Below are positions 21,365 through 34,463 of a stretch of DNA of 64,000 nucleotides, piece by piece; positions within the stretch are counted from its first letter, which is position 1, and each line of letters begins with the position of its first letter. The notes under the pieces were generated by a model, which did not search any database, was not told where the DNA came from, and saw only the letters and a list, made by a program, of their open reading frames with translations. Location of the stretch: NCBI RefSeq assembly GCF_003732665.1, contig NZ_MOBP01000002.1:177519-241518 (forward strand), given 5' to 3'. Made by a program: the position numbers and the translations under genes. The DNA comes from Pseudomonas frederiksbergensis. GTDB taxonomy: Bacteria > Pseudomonadota > Gammaproteobacteria > Pseudomonadales > Pseudomonadaceae.

Positions 21365-21652
21365 ATGGTTGTCGGTAAGGTGAAATGGTTCAACAATGCC
21401 AAGGGATTCGGTTTCATTAACACCGACGCCAGAGAAGGCAAGGACGAGGACGGCAAACCTATCGATTTTTTTGCCCACTACTCGGCCATTGAAATGAACG
21501 GCTACAAGACCCTTAAGGCTGGACAAGCCGTCAACTTCAAGATAGTCCAAGGACCTAAAGGCTTGCACGCCGTGAACATTGTGGCCGTCGCACAACAGAC
21601 CGAGACCGGACAGACCTCACAGCCCTCTCAAACAGAACCGGTATCGAACTGA
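21365..21652 (+). CDS. cspD: Cold-shock-like protein CspD
   Basis: 95 residues with one cold-shock domain: RNP1-like KGFGFI (13-18) and RNP2-like DFFAHYS. CspD binds single-stranded DNA and RNA and, in E. coli, inhibits replication in stationary phase. ATG at 21365 is chosen because AGAGGG stands eight bases before it; an ATG two codons earlier has only three bases of spacing. Oddly, about eight extra residues sit between RNP1 and RNP2 (region TDAREGKDEDGKP). The tail after residue 72 is low complexity, Gln/Thr-rich. Confidence 0.9.
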   Translation: MVVGKVKWFNNAKGFGFINTDAREGKDEDGKPIDFFAHYSAIEMNGYKTLKAGQAVNFKIVQGPKGLHAVNIVAVAQQTETGQTSQPSQTEPVSN

Positions 21653-21674
21653 GCTAACTCGTCATCCAGTCATG

Positions 21675-21701
21675 AAAAAACCGCCCGAAGGCGGTTTTTT
21701 T
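21675..21701. terminator. Bidirectional terminator between cspD and icd
   Basis: AAAAAACCGCC, loop CGAA, GGCGGTTTTTTT. T-runs on both strands serve the two convergent genes. Confidence 0.92.
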
Positions 21702-21716
21702 ATGCCGGCTCGCTTC

Positions 21717-22973
21717 TTACATATGCGAGATCAGCGCATCACCAAACGCGGAAGAAGACAGCAACTTCGCGCCTTCCATCAAACGGTGGAAGTCATAGGT
21801 CACGGTCTTGGCGGAAATCGCGCCGTTGGTGCCCTTGATGATCAGGTCGGCCGCTTCGGTCCAGCCCATGTGCCGCAGCATCATTTCGGCGGACAGGATC
21901 AGCGAACCCGGGTTGACCTGGTCCTTGCCAGCGTATTTCGGCGCAGTCCCGTGGGTCGCTTCGAACATGGCGATGGTGTCGGACAGGTTTGCACCCGGCG
22001 CGATACCGATACCGCCCACTTCGGCCGCCAGGGCGTCGGAGAGGTAGTCGCCGTTCAAGTTCAGGGTCGCAATGACATCGTACTCAGCCGGGCGCAGCAG
22101 GATCTGCTGGAGCATGGCGTCGGCGATGGCATCCTTGACGATGACGTTCTTGCCGGTTTTCGGGTTCTTGAACTGCATCCACGGACCGCCGTCGAGCAGG
22201 GTCGCGCCGAATTCTTCAGCCGCCACCTCGTAGGCCCATTCCTTGAAGGCACCTTCGGTGAACTTCATGATGTTGCCTTTGTGCACGATGGTCAGCGAAT
22301 CGCGGTCGTTGTCGACCACATATTGCAGCGCCTTGCGCGCCAGACGCTTGGTGCCTTGCAGCGAAACCGGCTTGATGCCGATACCGCAGTTTTCGTCGAA
22401 ACGGATCTTGGTGACGCCCATTTCATCTTTAAGGAACTTGATGACCTTGGTGGCTTCCGGCGAACCGGCCTTCCACTCGATGCCGGCGTAGATGTCTTCC
22501 GAGTTCTCGCGGAAGATCGTCATGTCGACGTCGCCTGGCTTCTTGACCGGGCTCGGTACACCTTCGAACCAGCGCACCGGGCGCAGGCAGACATAAAGGT
22601 CGAGTTGTTGACGCAGGGCCACGTTCAGCGAACGGATGCCGCCGCCGACCGGGGTGGTCAGTGGGCCCTTGATGGAAACCACGTAATCCTTGACTGCGTC
22701 CAGGGTTTCCTGAGGCAGCCAGGTGTCCTGATCGTAAACCTGAGTCGCTTTTTCCCCGGCGTAGACTTCCATCCAGGAAATTTTGCGCTCGCCGCCGTAA
22801 GCCTTCTTAACAGCAGCATCGACAACCTTGATCATGACCGGGCTGATATCAACGCCGATGCCATCGCCTTCAATGAAGGGGATGATCGGGTTGTTAGGAA
22901 CATTGAGAGAATGGTCCGCGTTGACGGTGATTTTGTCGCCGACTGCTGGAACCTGAATCTTCTTGTATCCCAT
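21717..22973 (-). CDS. icd: NADP-dependent isocitrate dehydrogenase, homodimeric type
   Basis: 418 residues, E. coli Icd type. Oxidatively decarboxylates isocitrate to 2-oxoglutarate in the TCA cycle. The substrate loop [12 protein letters not shown] carries S115, equivalent to the E. coli Ser that AceK phosphorylates to divert carbon into the glyoxylate shunt. ATG at 22973 (MGYKKIQVP) is the family start, with GGAG upstream; an in-frame ATG four codons earlier is possible. Divergent from the unrelated monomeric enzyme idh. Confidence 0.97.
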   Translation of the reverse strand: MGYKKIQVPAVGDKITVNADHSLNVPNNPIIPFIEGDGIGVDISPVMIKVVDAAVKKAYGGERKISWMEVYAGEKATQVYDQDTWLPQETLDAVKDYVVSIKGPLTTPVGGGIRSLNVALRQQLDLYVCLRPVRWFEGVPSPVKKPGDVDMTIFRENSEDIYAGIEWKAGSPEATKVIKFLKDEMGVTKIRFDENCGIGIKPVSLQGTKRLARKALQYVVDNDRDSLTIVHKGNIMKFTEGAFKEWAYEVAAEEFGATLLDGGPWMQFKNPKTGKNVIVKDAIADAMLQQILLRPAEYDVIATLNLNGDYLSDALAAEVGGIGIAPGANLSDTIAMFEATHGTAPKYAGKDQVNPGSLILSAEMMLRHMGWTEAADLIIKGTNGAISAKTVTYDFHRLMEGAKLLSSSAFGDALISHM

Positions 22974-25692
<2,719 letters not shown>

Positions 25693-25709
25693 GGTTGTAA
25701 GGATGCAAA

Positions 25710-25741
25710 GAAGCCCCGGCCCAGTGCCGGGGTTTCTGTTT
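25710..25741 (+). terminator. Intrinsic terminator of idh
   Basis: CCCCGGC and GCCGGGG around CCAGT, followed by TTTCTGTTT, about 20 bases after the idh stop. Confidence 0.85.
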
Positions 25742-25751
25742 CCACCCATAC

Positions 25752-25845
25752 CTGTAGGAGCGAGGCTTGCCCGCGAAGGCGGTGTGTCAGTCGACATCAT
25801 TGTTATTTGACACACCGCCTTCGCGGGCAAGCCTCGCTCCTACAA
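25752..25845. repeat. REPIN, CTGTAGGAGCGAGG variant
   Basis: The outer arms read CTGTAGGAGCGAGGCTTGCC and its inverse, a variant of the main family (GTGGGAGCGGGCTTGC). The centre is also palindromic (GGTGTGTCA and TGACACACC). It is the 5' neighbour of nudJ. Confidence 0.92.
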
Positions 25846-25867
25846 GTTGACAACCGGAGGATATTTC

Positions 25868-26314
25868 ATGACCTGGCTACCCCACATCACCGTCGCCACC
25901 ATCGTCGAGGACAATGGTCGCTTTCTGATGGTCGAAGAAACCAAGGGCGGACGAGCGGTACTCAACCAGCCCGCCGGCCACCTGGACCCGGATGAAACCC
26001 TGATCGAAGCCGCCGTGCGCGAAACCCTTGAAGAAACTGGCTGGGATGTCGAGCCGACCGGCGTGGTGGGGATTTACCTCTATACCGCCCCAAGTAATGG
26101 CGTGACTTACCAACGGGTGTGCTTCATCGCCAAAGCCCTGAAACACCATCCCGACTATCAACTGGACGACGGCATCGTCGGCGCCAAATGGCTGACCCGT
26201 GGCGAACTGATCGAACAGCGCGCAAACTGGCGCAGTGAGCTGATCATCCGCTGCATCGATGATTATCTGGACGGTAAACACTTCGGCCTCGAACTGATCC
26301 GCCCTTCTCTTTAG
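25868..26314 (+). CDS. nudJ: Nudix hydrolase NudJ-like
   Basis: 148 residues. A complete Nudix box runs from GHLDPDETL to REtLEETGW (residues about 37-59), with the metal-binding REtLEE core. NudJ-type enzymes hydrolyse nucleoside tri- and diphosphates and HMP-pyrophosphate. Directly upstream of mnmA, the position nudJ has in E. coli (next to mnmA/trmU), which supports the name. ATG at 25868 has GGAGG upstream at nine bases. Confidence 0.88.
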   Translation: MTWLPHITVATIVEDNGRFLMVEETKGGRAVLNQPAGHLDPDETLIEAAVRETLEETGWDVEPTGVVGIYLYTAPSNGVTYQRVCFIAKALKHHPDYQLDDGIVGAKWLTRGELIEQRANWRSELIIRCIDDYLDGKHFGLELIRPSL

Positions 26315-26373
26315 CCTTGCGGGCTTCGGCCTGTTAGAATCGCGTCCTTTTTCAAGACACTCATTGAATCCCT

Positions 26374-27519
26374 ATGCGTGATCCAGCCCCTTCTGACATA
26401 CAAAAGAAGCGCGTCATTGTCGGCATGTCCGGCGGCGTGGACTCTTCCGTTTCCGCTCTCCTGCTGATCGAGCAGGGTTATGAGGTGGAAGGCCTGTTCA
26501 TGAAGAACTGGGAAGAAGACGATGGAACGGAATACTGCACCGCCATGGACGACCTGGCGGATGCGCAGGCTGTGTGCGACAAAATTGGCATCAAGCTGCA
26601 CACCGCCAACTTCGCCGCCGAGTACTGGGACAACGTGTTCGAGCACTTCCTGGCCGAATACAAGGCCGGTCGCACGCCGAACCCGGACATCCTGTGCAAC
26701 CGCGAGATCAAGTTCAAGGCGTTCCTCGACTACGCCATGATGCTCGGCGCCGACCTGATCGCCACCGGCCACTACGTGCGTCGCCGCGACATCGATGGCC
26801 GCACCGAACTGCTCAAGGGCCTGGACCCGAACAAGGACCAGAGCTACTTCCTGCACGCCGTGGGCGGTGAACAGATCGCCAAGACCCTGTTCCCGGTCGG
26901 CGAACTGGAAAAGCCCGAAGTACGGGCGATTGCCGAGAAGCATGAGCTGGCGACCGCGAAGAAAAAGGATTCCACCGGGATCTGCTTTATCGGCGAACGC
27001 CGCTTCAGCGATTTCCTCAAGCAATACCTGCCGGCCCAGCCAGGCGAGATCAAGACCACCGAAGGCGAAGTCATTGGCCGTCACCACGGCCTGATGTACC
27101 ACACCATCGGTCAGCGCCAGGGTCTGGGCATTGGCGGCTTGAAAGACGCCAGTGACGAGCCGTGGTACGTGCTGATCAAGGACTTGGTCAACAACGAACT
27201 GATCGTCGGCCAGGGCAATGATCATCCGTATCTGTTCTCCCGCGCCCTGCTCGCCTCGGACATCTATTGGGTCAACCCGATCGACCTGAGCGAACCACGC
27301 CGATTGACCGCCAAAGTCCGTTATCGCCAAAGCGACCAGCCGTGCACGCTGGAAAAAACCGCCAGCGGTTACCGCGCCACTTTCGATGATCCGCAACGGG
27401 CGGTCACTCCAGGCCAGTCCGTGGTGTTCTACGACGGTGAAATCTGCTTGGGCGGCGGCGTGATCGAAATTGCCGAGCCCTGGACCAGCAAAGGCACTGC
27501 TCAAGGCGAGCCACAATGA
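26374..27519 (+). CDS. mnmA: tRNA-specific 2-thiouridylase MnmA
   Basis: 381 residues. ATP-pyrophosphatase loop GMSGGVDSS (17-25); catalytic cysteines C108 (DILCNRE) and C204 ([11 protein letters not shown]). It puts sulfur on U34 of tRNA-Lys, Glu and Gln, the last step of the relay that starts with TusDCBE, also encoded in this window. Overlaps hflD by four bases. Confidence 0.97.
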   Translation: MRDPAPSDIQKKRVIVGMSGGVDSSVSALLLIEQGYEVEGLFMKNWEEDDGTEYCTAMDDLADAQAVCDKIGIKLHTANFAAEYWDNVFEHFLAEYKAGRTPNPDILCNREIKFKAFLDYAMMLGADLIATGHYVRRRDIDGRTELLKGLDPNKDQSYFLHAVGGEQIAKTLFPVGELEKPEVRAIAEKHELATAKKKDSTGICFIGERRFSDFLKQYLPAQPGEIKTTEGEVIGRHHGLMYHTIGQRQGLGIGGLKDASDEPWYVLIKDLVNNELIVGQGNDHPYLFSRALLASDIYWVNPIDLSEPRRLTAKVRYRQSDQPCTLEKTASGYRATFDDPQRAVTPGQSVVFYDGEICLGGGVIEIAEPWTSKGTAQGEPQ

Positions 27520-28139
27520 CCCCGACTCAGGAGCAACTGACGGCACTGGGCGGCGTGTTTCTCGCTGCGGTGCTGGTGGACAAGATCGCCAAGAGCGGCC
27601 AGACCAGCGAAGCCGGCCTGACCTGCATGCTCGGCAGCTTGCTGATCCGCGACCCCAAGGACACCCTGGAAGTCTACGGCGGCGACGACATCAATCTGCG
27701 CGAAGGCTATCGCGCCTTGATCGGCGCCCTGGAACGCGACCCGAGCACCCTGCAGCGTGAGCCGCTGCGTTATGCCCTGGCGATGCTGGGGCTTGAGCGT
27801 CAATTGGCCAAGCGCGACGACATGCTGGGGGTGATCGGCAAGCGTCTGCCGCAGATTCAATCCCAGGTCGAGCATTTCGGGCCGGCCCACGAGAACGTAA
27901 TCGCAGCCTGCGGCGCGCTCTACCAGGACACCCTAAGCACCCTGCGCCAACGGATCCAGGTGCACGGCGACATGCGCAACCTGCAGCAACCGAGCAACGC
28001 CTCGAAAATCCGCGCCCTGTTGCTGGCCGGGATTCGTTCGGCGCGCCTGTGGCGGCAGTTGGGCGGTCATCGCTGGCAGTTGGTGATCAGCCGTCGCAAG
28101 TTGCTCAAAGAGCTTTACCCGCTGATGCGCAGCAGCTGA
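27516..28139 (+). CDS. hflD: High-frequency lysogenisation protein HflD homologue
   Basis: 207 residues, mostly helical. HflD in E. coli binds phage lambda CII and is peripherally membrane bound; its normal job is unclear. Placement after mnmA and before purB is the conserved gammaproteobacterial order. ATG overlaps the mnmA stop (ATGA). Ends before a hairpin terminator. Confidence 0.93.
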   Translation: MTPTQEQLTALGGVFLAAVLVDKIAKSGQTSEAGLTCMLGSLLIRDPKDTLEVYGGDDINLREGYRALIGALERDPSTLQREPLRYALAMLGLERQLAKRDDMLGVIGKRLPQIQSQVEHFGPAHENVIAACGALYQDTLSTLRQRIQVHGDMRNLQQPSNASKIRALLLAGIRSARLWRQLGGHRWQLVISRRKLLKELYPLMRSS

Positions 28140-28178
28140 ACCGCGCCCGCCACACCGCTTTAGATCTGTAACGCGTAA

Positions 28179-29636
<1,458 letters not shown>

Positions 29637-29658
29637 TAGACCGCTTGACCCTTTTGAG

Positions 29659-29684
29659 ACGCCCGGCAGCGCCGGGCGTTTTTA
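29659..29684 (+). terminator. Intrinsic terminator of purB
   Basis: ACGCCCGGC, loop AGC, GCCGGGCGT then TTTT, 22 bases after the stop. Confidence 0.9.
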
Positions 29685-29722
29685 TTCCCGTCTGAAAAGT
29701 GCTTTTTTTCAATAGGTTACAC

Positions 29723-30892
29723 ATGAATCCTGACATTCCTCTTCAACTTCTGGGCGGTATCACGGCCCGCGAATTCCTGCGCGACTACTGGCAGAAAAAA
29801 CCGCTGCTGATCCGCCAGGCGATCCCTGATTTCGAAAGCCCGATCGATCCAGACGAACTGGCCGGCCTGGCGCTGGAAGAAGAAGTTGAATCGCGCCTGG
29901 TGATCGAACACGGCGAGCGTCCTTGGGAAATGCGCCGTGGCCCATTCGCCGAAGACGAATTCAGCAAATTGCCGGAAACCGAGTGGACCCTGCTGGTGCA
30001 AGCGGTTGATCAATTCGTGCCGGAAGTCAGTGAACTGCTGGAAAACTTCCGTTTCCTGCCGAGCTGGCGCGTCGACGACGTGATGATCAGCTTCGCCGCC
30101 CCGGGTGGCAGCGTCGGTCCGCATTTCGATAACTACGATGTGTTCCTGCTGCAAGGTCACGGCAAGCGCAACTGGAAGATCGGCCAGATGTGCGATTCCG
30201 AGAGCAAGCTGCTGCCACACGCGGACCTGCGCATCCTCGCCGACTTCGAAGCCACCGATGAGTGGGTTCTGGAACCGGGCGACATGCTCTACCTGCCGCC
30301 GCGCCTGGCCCATTGCGGCGTTGCGGTGGATGACTGCATGACTTACTCGGTCGGCTTCCGCGCCCCGAGCGCCTCTGAAGTGCTGACCCACTTCACCGAC
30401 TTCCTCAGCCAGTTCCTGACCGACGAAGAGCGTTATACCGACGCCGACGCCCTGCCGGCGGTCGATCCGCACCAGATTCAACACGACGCGCTTGATCGCC
30501 TGAAAGCCTTGCTGGCCGAGCACATGAGCGACGAGCGCCTGCTGCTGACCTGGTTCGGCCAATACATGACCGAGCCGCGCTACCCGGAACTGGTGGTCGG
30601 CCCGGAAGAAATCGAAGAAGAAGACTTCCTCGCCAGCCTGGAACAGGGCGCCGTGCTGATTCGCAACCCGAGTGCGCGCATGGCCTGGTCCGAAGTCGAT
30701 GACGACCTGCTGCTGTTCGCCAGCGGCCAGAGCCGTTACCTGCCAGGCAAACTGCGTGAGCTGCTGAAGCTGATCTGCGCCGCCGACGCCCTGCACACCG
30801 ACAACCTCGGTGACTGGCTGAACGACGAAGACGGCCGCGGCCTGCTGTGCGAGCTGGTCAAGCAAGGCAGCCTGGGGTTCGCTGATGAATAA
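29723..30892 (+). CDS. roxA: Ribosomal protein uL16 3-hydroxylase RoxA (YcfD-type JmjC oxygenase)
   Basis: 389 residues. JmjC cupin with the Fe(II) triad H134-x-D136 (in GPHFDNYDVF) and H197 (in RLAHCGV). The family hydroxylates an arginine of ribosomal protein uL16 using 2-oxoglutarate and oxygen; the C-terminal winged-helix region mediates dimers. ATG at 29723 is preferred because MNPDIPLQLLGG fits the family; ribosome site is weak (AGG). Its stop overlaps the next gene by eight bases. Confidence 0.93.
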   Translation: MNPDIPLQLLGGITAREFLRDYWQKKPLLIRQAIPDFESPIDPDELAGLALEEEVESRLVIEHGERPWEMRRGPFAEDEFSKLPETEWTLLVQAVDQFVPEVSELLENFRFLPSWRVDDVMISFAAPGGSVGPHFDNYDVFLLQGHGKRNWKIGQMCDSESKLLPHADLRILADFEATDEWVLEPGDMLYLPPRLAHCGVAVDDCMTYSVGFRAPSASEVLTHFTDFLSQFLTDEERYTDADALPAVDPHQIQHDALDRLKALLAEHMSDERLLLTWFGQYMTEPRYPELVVGPEEIEEEDFLASLEQGAVLIRNPSARMAWSEVDDDLLLFASGQSRYLPGKLRELLKLICAADALHTDNLGDWLNDEDGRGLLCELVKQGSLGFADE

Positions 30893-31310
30893 AATCCACG
30901 TTCGTGTCGCAGACTGGCAGAAGGATATCGCCGAGATCCGGCGCATTCGTGAGACGGTATTCATCGCCGAGCAATCCGTTCCACCTGAACTGGAATGGGA
31001 TGCCGATGACGCGACAGCGGTGCATTTCCTCGCTTTCGAAGGCGACTTTCCAATTGGCACCGCCCGCCTGCTGCCCGACGGGCACATCGGCCGGGTATCG
31101 GTGCTCAAGGACTGGCGCGGCTTGAAAGTGGGCGATGCGCTGATGCAAGCAGTGATCAGTGAAGCCGAGAAACGCGGGCTGAAGCAACAGAAGCTGAGTG
31201 CGCAAGTGCAGGCCACGGCGTTCTATGAGCGTTTGGGCTTCAGCCTGGTCAGTGAGGAATTCCTGGAAGCCGGGATTCCCCATGTGGACATGGTTCGGCA
31301 TTCGGTTTAA
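30885..31310 (+). CDS. GNAT-family N-acetyltransferase
   Basis: 141 residues. VSVLKDWRGLKVGDALM is the acetyl-CoA loop (R/Q-x-x-G-x-G/A) and ATAFYERLGFS the C-terminal motif. The compact layout resembles YjcF/ElaA-type proteins; substrate unknown. It overlaps roxA by eight bases, so the two are translationally coupled, which hints at a related role (both could modify ribosomal or other proteins), but that is only inference. Confidence 0.85.
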   Translation: MNKIHVRVADWQKDIAEIRRIRETVFIAEQSVPPELEWDADDATAVHFLAFEGDFPIGTARLLPDGHIGRVSVLKDWRGLKVGDALMQAVISEAEKRGLKQQKLSAQVQATAFYERLGFSLVSEEFLEAGIPHVDMVRHSV

Positions 31311-31324
31311 AACCGCGGCGCGGC

Positions 31325-31391
31325 CTTCGCGAGCAAGCCCGCTCCCACATTTGGAATGCGTTCCAATGTGGGAGCGGGCTTGCTCGCGAAG
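31325..31391. repeat. REPIN with a very short centre
   Basis: Two inverted REP units separated by a short palindromic centre (TTGGAATGCGTTCCAA). The whole element folds on itself almost perfectly. Confidence 0.92.
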
Positions 31392-31410
31392 AGGCCCTAA
31401 AGCACACCAC

Positions 31411-31447
31411 AAAACGCCCCGCCATCCTCGGATGCCGGGGCGTTTTG
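31411..31447. terminator. Strong terminator of the roxA unit
   Basis: AAAACGCCCCG and CGGGGCGTTTT with an inner CATC-CTCG-GATG, an almost perfect 16-base-pair stem with T-runs on both strands. Confidence 0.88.
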
Positions 31448-31525
31448 CTGTCCAGGATTCAACTTGCCCCACCCCGGGCCGACAAACTGGCAATATCAAG
31501 CCTTTCGAAAGCGGAGATAACGGAC

Positions 31526-32287
31526 ATGTCCCTACGCACCTTGCTCACCACGCTGCTGCTGACCTGCAGTTTTTCGGTCATGGCCGCCACCGAGATCGTG
31601 CCCCTGAACTACCGCACCAGCGCTGACATGCTGCCGGTGGCGCAGAATTTCATCGGCAAGGATGGCCAGGTCAGCGCCTATGGCAATCAACTGATCGTCA
31701 ACGCCGATCAACGCAAGATCGACGAACTTAAAGCCTTGATCAGCCAGCTCGACGTGGCCGCCAAACGTCTGCTGATCACCGTCGACACCAACGAAAACAA
31801 CTTCCAGGGTGACCAGGGTTATTCGGTGAACGGCGCCAAACCGAGCCAGACCCGCATCATCAACCGCAGCACCGACAGTCGCGACGGCGGTATCCAGCAG
31901 GTCCAGGCCAGCGAAGGTACGCCGGCGCTGATTCAGGTCGGCCAGAGCGTGCCGCTGACCAGCACCCAGACCGACACCTACGGTCGCCTGCAAAGCCAGA
32001 CCGAGTATCGCAACGTCACCCAGGGGTTCTACGTGACTGCCAGCGTCACCGGCGACATCGTTCATCTGGCGATCAGTACCAATCGTGACCGTATGAGCCA
32101 GGAACGTCCCGATGTAGTGAATGTGCAAAGTACCGACACAACTGTCACAGGGCGCCTGGGCGAGTGGATCACCCTGGCCGGCGTGAATCGCCAGACTCAA
32201 GCCGACAAACAAGGCACAACCCGCAGCTACTCTACTCAGGGCCGGGATGACATGACCTTGCGGGTGAAAGTCGACACCCTGGACTAA
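31526..32287 (+). CDS. Periplasmic secretin-N-domain (NolW-like) protein
   Basis: 253 residues. Signal peptide 1-22 (cleaved after VMA). Residues about 24-95 fit the secretin N1 (NolW) domain: EIVPLNYRTSADMLPVAQNF followed by DQRKIDELKALISQLD. The rest resembles the first part of a secretin core (ALIQVGQSVPLTSTQ, GFYVTASVTGD, LAGVNRQTQ) but is far too short for a membrane channel. No type II, III or IV secretion or pilus genes lie nearby, so it is an orphan. GGAG upstream supports the ATG at 31526. Confidence 0.75.
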   Translation: MSLRTLLTTLLLTCSFSVMAATEIVPLNYRTSADMLPVAQNFIGKDGQVSAYGNQLIVNADQRKIDELKALISQLDVAAKRLLITVDTNENNFQGDQGYSVNGAKPSQTRIINRSTDSRDGGIQQVQASEGTPALIQVGQSVPLTSTQTDTYGRLQSQTEYRNVTQGFYVTASVTGDIVHLAISTNRDRMSQERPDVVNVQSTDTTVTGRLGEWITLAGVNRQTQADKQGTTRSYSTQGRDDMTLRVKVDTLD

Positions 32288-32300
32288 AGCACCAAAAACT

Positions 32301-32324
32301 GACTGATTAGTCGTATTAGACTAA
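32301..32324. promoter_or_regulatory. Overlapping dyads upstream of aceA
   Basis: GACT-GATT-AGTC (32301-32312) overlaps TTAGTC-N6-GACTAA (32307-32324). Both could be operator half-sites. They abut the larger dyad next door. Confidence 0.4.
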
Positions 32325-32327
32325 AGA

Positions 32328-32353
32328 TGTAGTGCTTGAAAAAAAGCACTACA
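32328..32353. promoter_or_regulatory. Candidate operator upstream of aceA (RccR-like dyad)
   Basis: TGTAGTGCTT, six bases, AAGCACTACA: a perfect 10-base inverted repeat. Without a T-tail it is unlikely to be a terminator. The half-sites TGTAGT/ACTACA resemble what I recall for RccR, the RpiR-family regulator that controls glyoxylate-shunt genes including aceA in P. fluorescens. That identity needs a motif comparison. Confidence 0.55.
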
Positions 32354-32403
32354 AAATGTTTGACGATCCAAAAAAGCAAAGGCATGATGGCCTCGCTCCC
32401 GCT

Positions 32404-32531
32404 AATCAGGGGCCCTGGCAAGGGCCTTCGAGGCGACGCTCGCATCTACCCCGCGAGCCGCTTCGTGTCTGTACCGCCCACAAGGTGTGTTTGACGAGGT
32501 TGCCGACTGGAACGAAGTTGTCCCGAGGGAC
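32404..32531 (+). ncRNA. Candidate structured leader RNA of aceA
   Basis: Three consecutive hairpins: GGCCCT-GGCA-AGGGCC (32411-32426); a two-part stem pairing CGAGGCG (32429-32435) with CGCTTCG (32459-32465) and inside it GCTCGC with GCGAGC (32438-32458); and GTCC-CGAG-GGAC (32520-32531). No ORF with a ribosome site covers it. I do not recognise a known RNA family; it could be a leader element or a small RNA. Confidence 0.4.
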
Positions 32532-32762
32532 GGAAGCGTAATTAGGTAACCCGGCACCACTCTGATGTTCGCACCACGGCCCACGATGCCCGAATGCGCC
32601 CGCCAGTTCGCCCTTACCTGCTCACTTCCCCTCGAGCCCATCGTTCATCCCGTCGCCTTCCCCGCCGAACCCGACTTGACCACCTAAGCTTCTGGTCAGC
32701 GAGCGCATACATTTTCCACCGCAGAACAACTTTCCGTTAAAGACGCGACGAGGTTTATCTCC

Positions 32763-34088
32763 ATGGCACTGACACGCGAACAGCAAATTGCAGCCCTCGA
32801 AAAAGATTGGGCTGAAAACCCACGCTGGAAAGGCGTGACACGCGCTTACTCCGCTGCTGACGTCGTCCGCCTGCGCGGCTCGGTTCAACCTGAGCACACC
32901 TTTGCAAAACTGGGCGCCGAGAAGCTGTGGAACCTGGTCACCCAAGGTGCCCACCCGTCCTTCCGTCCTGAGAAAGATTTCGTCAACTGCATGGGCGCCC
33001 TGACCGGCGGCCAGGCTGTACAACAAGTCAAAGCCGGTATCCAGGCGATCTACCTGTCGGGCTGGCAAGTGGCTGCGGACAACAACTCCGCCGAATCGAT
33101 GTACCCGGACCAGTCGCTGTACCCGGTGGACTCGGTTCCAACCGTGGTCAAGCGCATCAACAACTCGTTCCGTCGTGCTGACCAGATCCAGTGGAAAGCC
33201 GGCAAAGGTCCGGGCGACGAAGGCTACATCGACTACTTCGCACCAATCGTGGCTGACGCCGAAGCCGGTTTCGGCGGCGTTCTGAACGCTTACGAGCTGA
33301 TGAAAAGCATGATCGAAGCAGGCGCCGCCGGCGTTCACTTCGAAGACCAACTGGCTTCCGTGAAAAAATGCGGCCACATGGGCGGCAAGGTACTGGTTCC
33401 GACCCAGGAAGCTGTACAGAAGCTGACCGCTGCTCGCTTGGCTGCTGACGTTGCCGGTACACCGACCATCATCCTGGCTCGTACCGACGCTAACGCCGCT
33501 GACCTTCTGACTTCCGATTGCGACCCGTACGACCAGCCATTCGTGACTGGCGAACGTACCCAGGAAGGCTTCTACAAAGTGCGCGCTGGTCTGGACCAGG
33601 CCATCGCTCGCGGCCTGGCCTACGCGCCGTACGCCGACCTGATCTGGTGCGAAACCGCCAAGCCGGATCTGGACGAGGCTCGTCGCTTCGCCGAAGCGAT
33701 CAAAAAGGAATACCCGGACCAACTGCTGTCGTACAACTGCTCGCCTTCCTTCAACTGGAAGAAAAACCTGGACGACGCGACCATCGCCAAGTTCCAGCGC
33801 GAACTGTCCGCCATGGGTTACAAGCACCAGTTCATCACCCTGGCCGGCATTCACAACATGTGGCACAGCATGTTCAACCTGGCGCACGACTACGCCCGCA
33901 ACGACATGACTGCCTACGTGAAGCTGCAAGAGCAAGAGTTCGCTGACGCTGCCAAGGGTTACACCTTCGTGGCTCACCAGCAGGAAGTGGGCACCGGCTA
34001 CTTCGACGACATGACCACTGTGATTCAAGGTGGCTCGTCTTCGGTGACCGCGCTGACCGGTTCGACTGAAGAAGAACAGTTCCACTGA
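32763..34088 (+). CDS. aceA: Isocitrate lyase
   Basis: 441 residues, the E. coli-length type (P. aeruginosa AceA is, as I recall, a longer distinct type). Splits isocitrate into glyoxylate and succinate. The catalytic motif KKCGHMGGK (201-209) carries the active-site C203. It competes with Icd and Idh encoded 7-11 kb away. A long leader with candidate regulatory structure precedes it and a strong terminator follows, so it is monocistronic. Confidence 0.97.
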   Translation: MALTREQQIAALEKDWAENPRWKGVTRAYSAADVVRLRGSVQPEHTFAKLGAEKLWNLVTQGAHPSFRPEKDFVNCMGALTGGQAVQQVKAGIQAIYLSGWQVAADNNSAESMYPDQSLYPVDSVPTVVKRINNSFRRADQIQWKAGKGPGDEGYIDYFAPIVADAEAGFGGVLNAYELMKSMIEAGAAGVHFEDQLASVKKCGHMGGKVLVPTQEAVQKLTAARLAADVAGTPTIILARTDANAADLLTSDCDPYDQPFVTGERTQEGFYKVRAGLDQAIARGLAYAPYADLIWCETAKPDLDEARRFAEAIKKEYPDQLLSYNCSPSFNWKKNLDDATIAKFQRELSAMGYKHQFITLAGIHNMWHSMFNLAHDYARNDMTAYVKLQEQEFADAAKGYTFVAHQQEVGTGYFDDMTTVIQGGSSSVTALTGSTEEEQFH

Positions 34089-34154
34089 TCTGCTTCACCT
34101 GAGCAAACGGCCGTTGCGGACCCGATAGAAAGCTAACCGCAACGTCGCACAACT

Positions 34155-34186
34155 AACGCCCCGACTGGTTCGGGGCGTTTTTTTTG
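34155..34186 (+). terminator. Intrinsic terminator of aceA
   Basis: AACGCCCCGA and TCGGGGCGTT with a short loop, followed by eight T residues. Confidence 0.92.
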
Positions 34187-34215
34187 CCCGCGATTCACCA
34201 TCCACCACCAATCCC

Positions 34216-34307
34216 CTGTGGGAGCGGGCTTGCTCGCGAATACGGTTGAACATTCAACATTGATGTCGACTGACCCACCGCTTTCGCGAGCAAGCCCGCT
34301 CCCACAA
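34216..34307. repeat. REPIN
   Basis: Inverted REP pair with a variable centre, between aceA and the nuo promoter region. Confidence 0.92.
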
Positions 34308-34463
34308 AGGGACGGCGCCACCATGAGGCAAAACATTGATCCAGAGCGCCACCCCGATCAAAAAAACGCGGTAAAACGAGCGCCGCTGCTACTTGCAGTA
34401 ACGGCTATATAAGACAACTTCCCACTCACCCACCCGTTAAACAGTTTAAAAACCGACTCAAAC

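Larger units (their letters stand above)
32288..32762 (+). other. Long leader and regulatory region of aceA
   Basis: 475 bases without a supported gene. From left to right it holds dyads at 32301-32324, a perfect 26-base dyad at 32328-32353, a strongly foldable segment (32404-32531), and a C-rich, G-poor stretch (32560-32700). An open frame 32356-32541 has no ribosome site and looks accidental. AGGTTT precedes the aceA ATG. Confidence 0.7.

Noticed and set aside
32356..32541. Open frame of about 61 codons in the aceA leader
   Set aside because: No ribosome site, low-complexity Arg/Pro composition and it runs through the strong hairpins; the RNA structure explains the region better.
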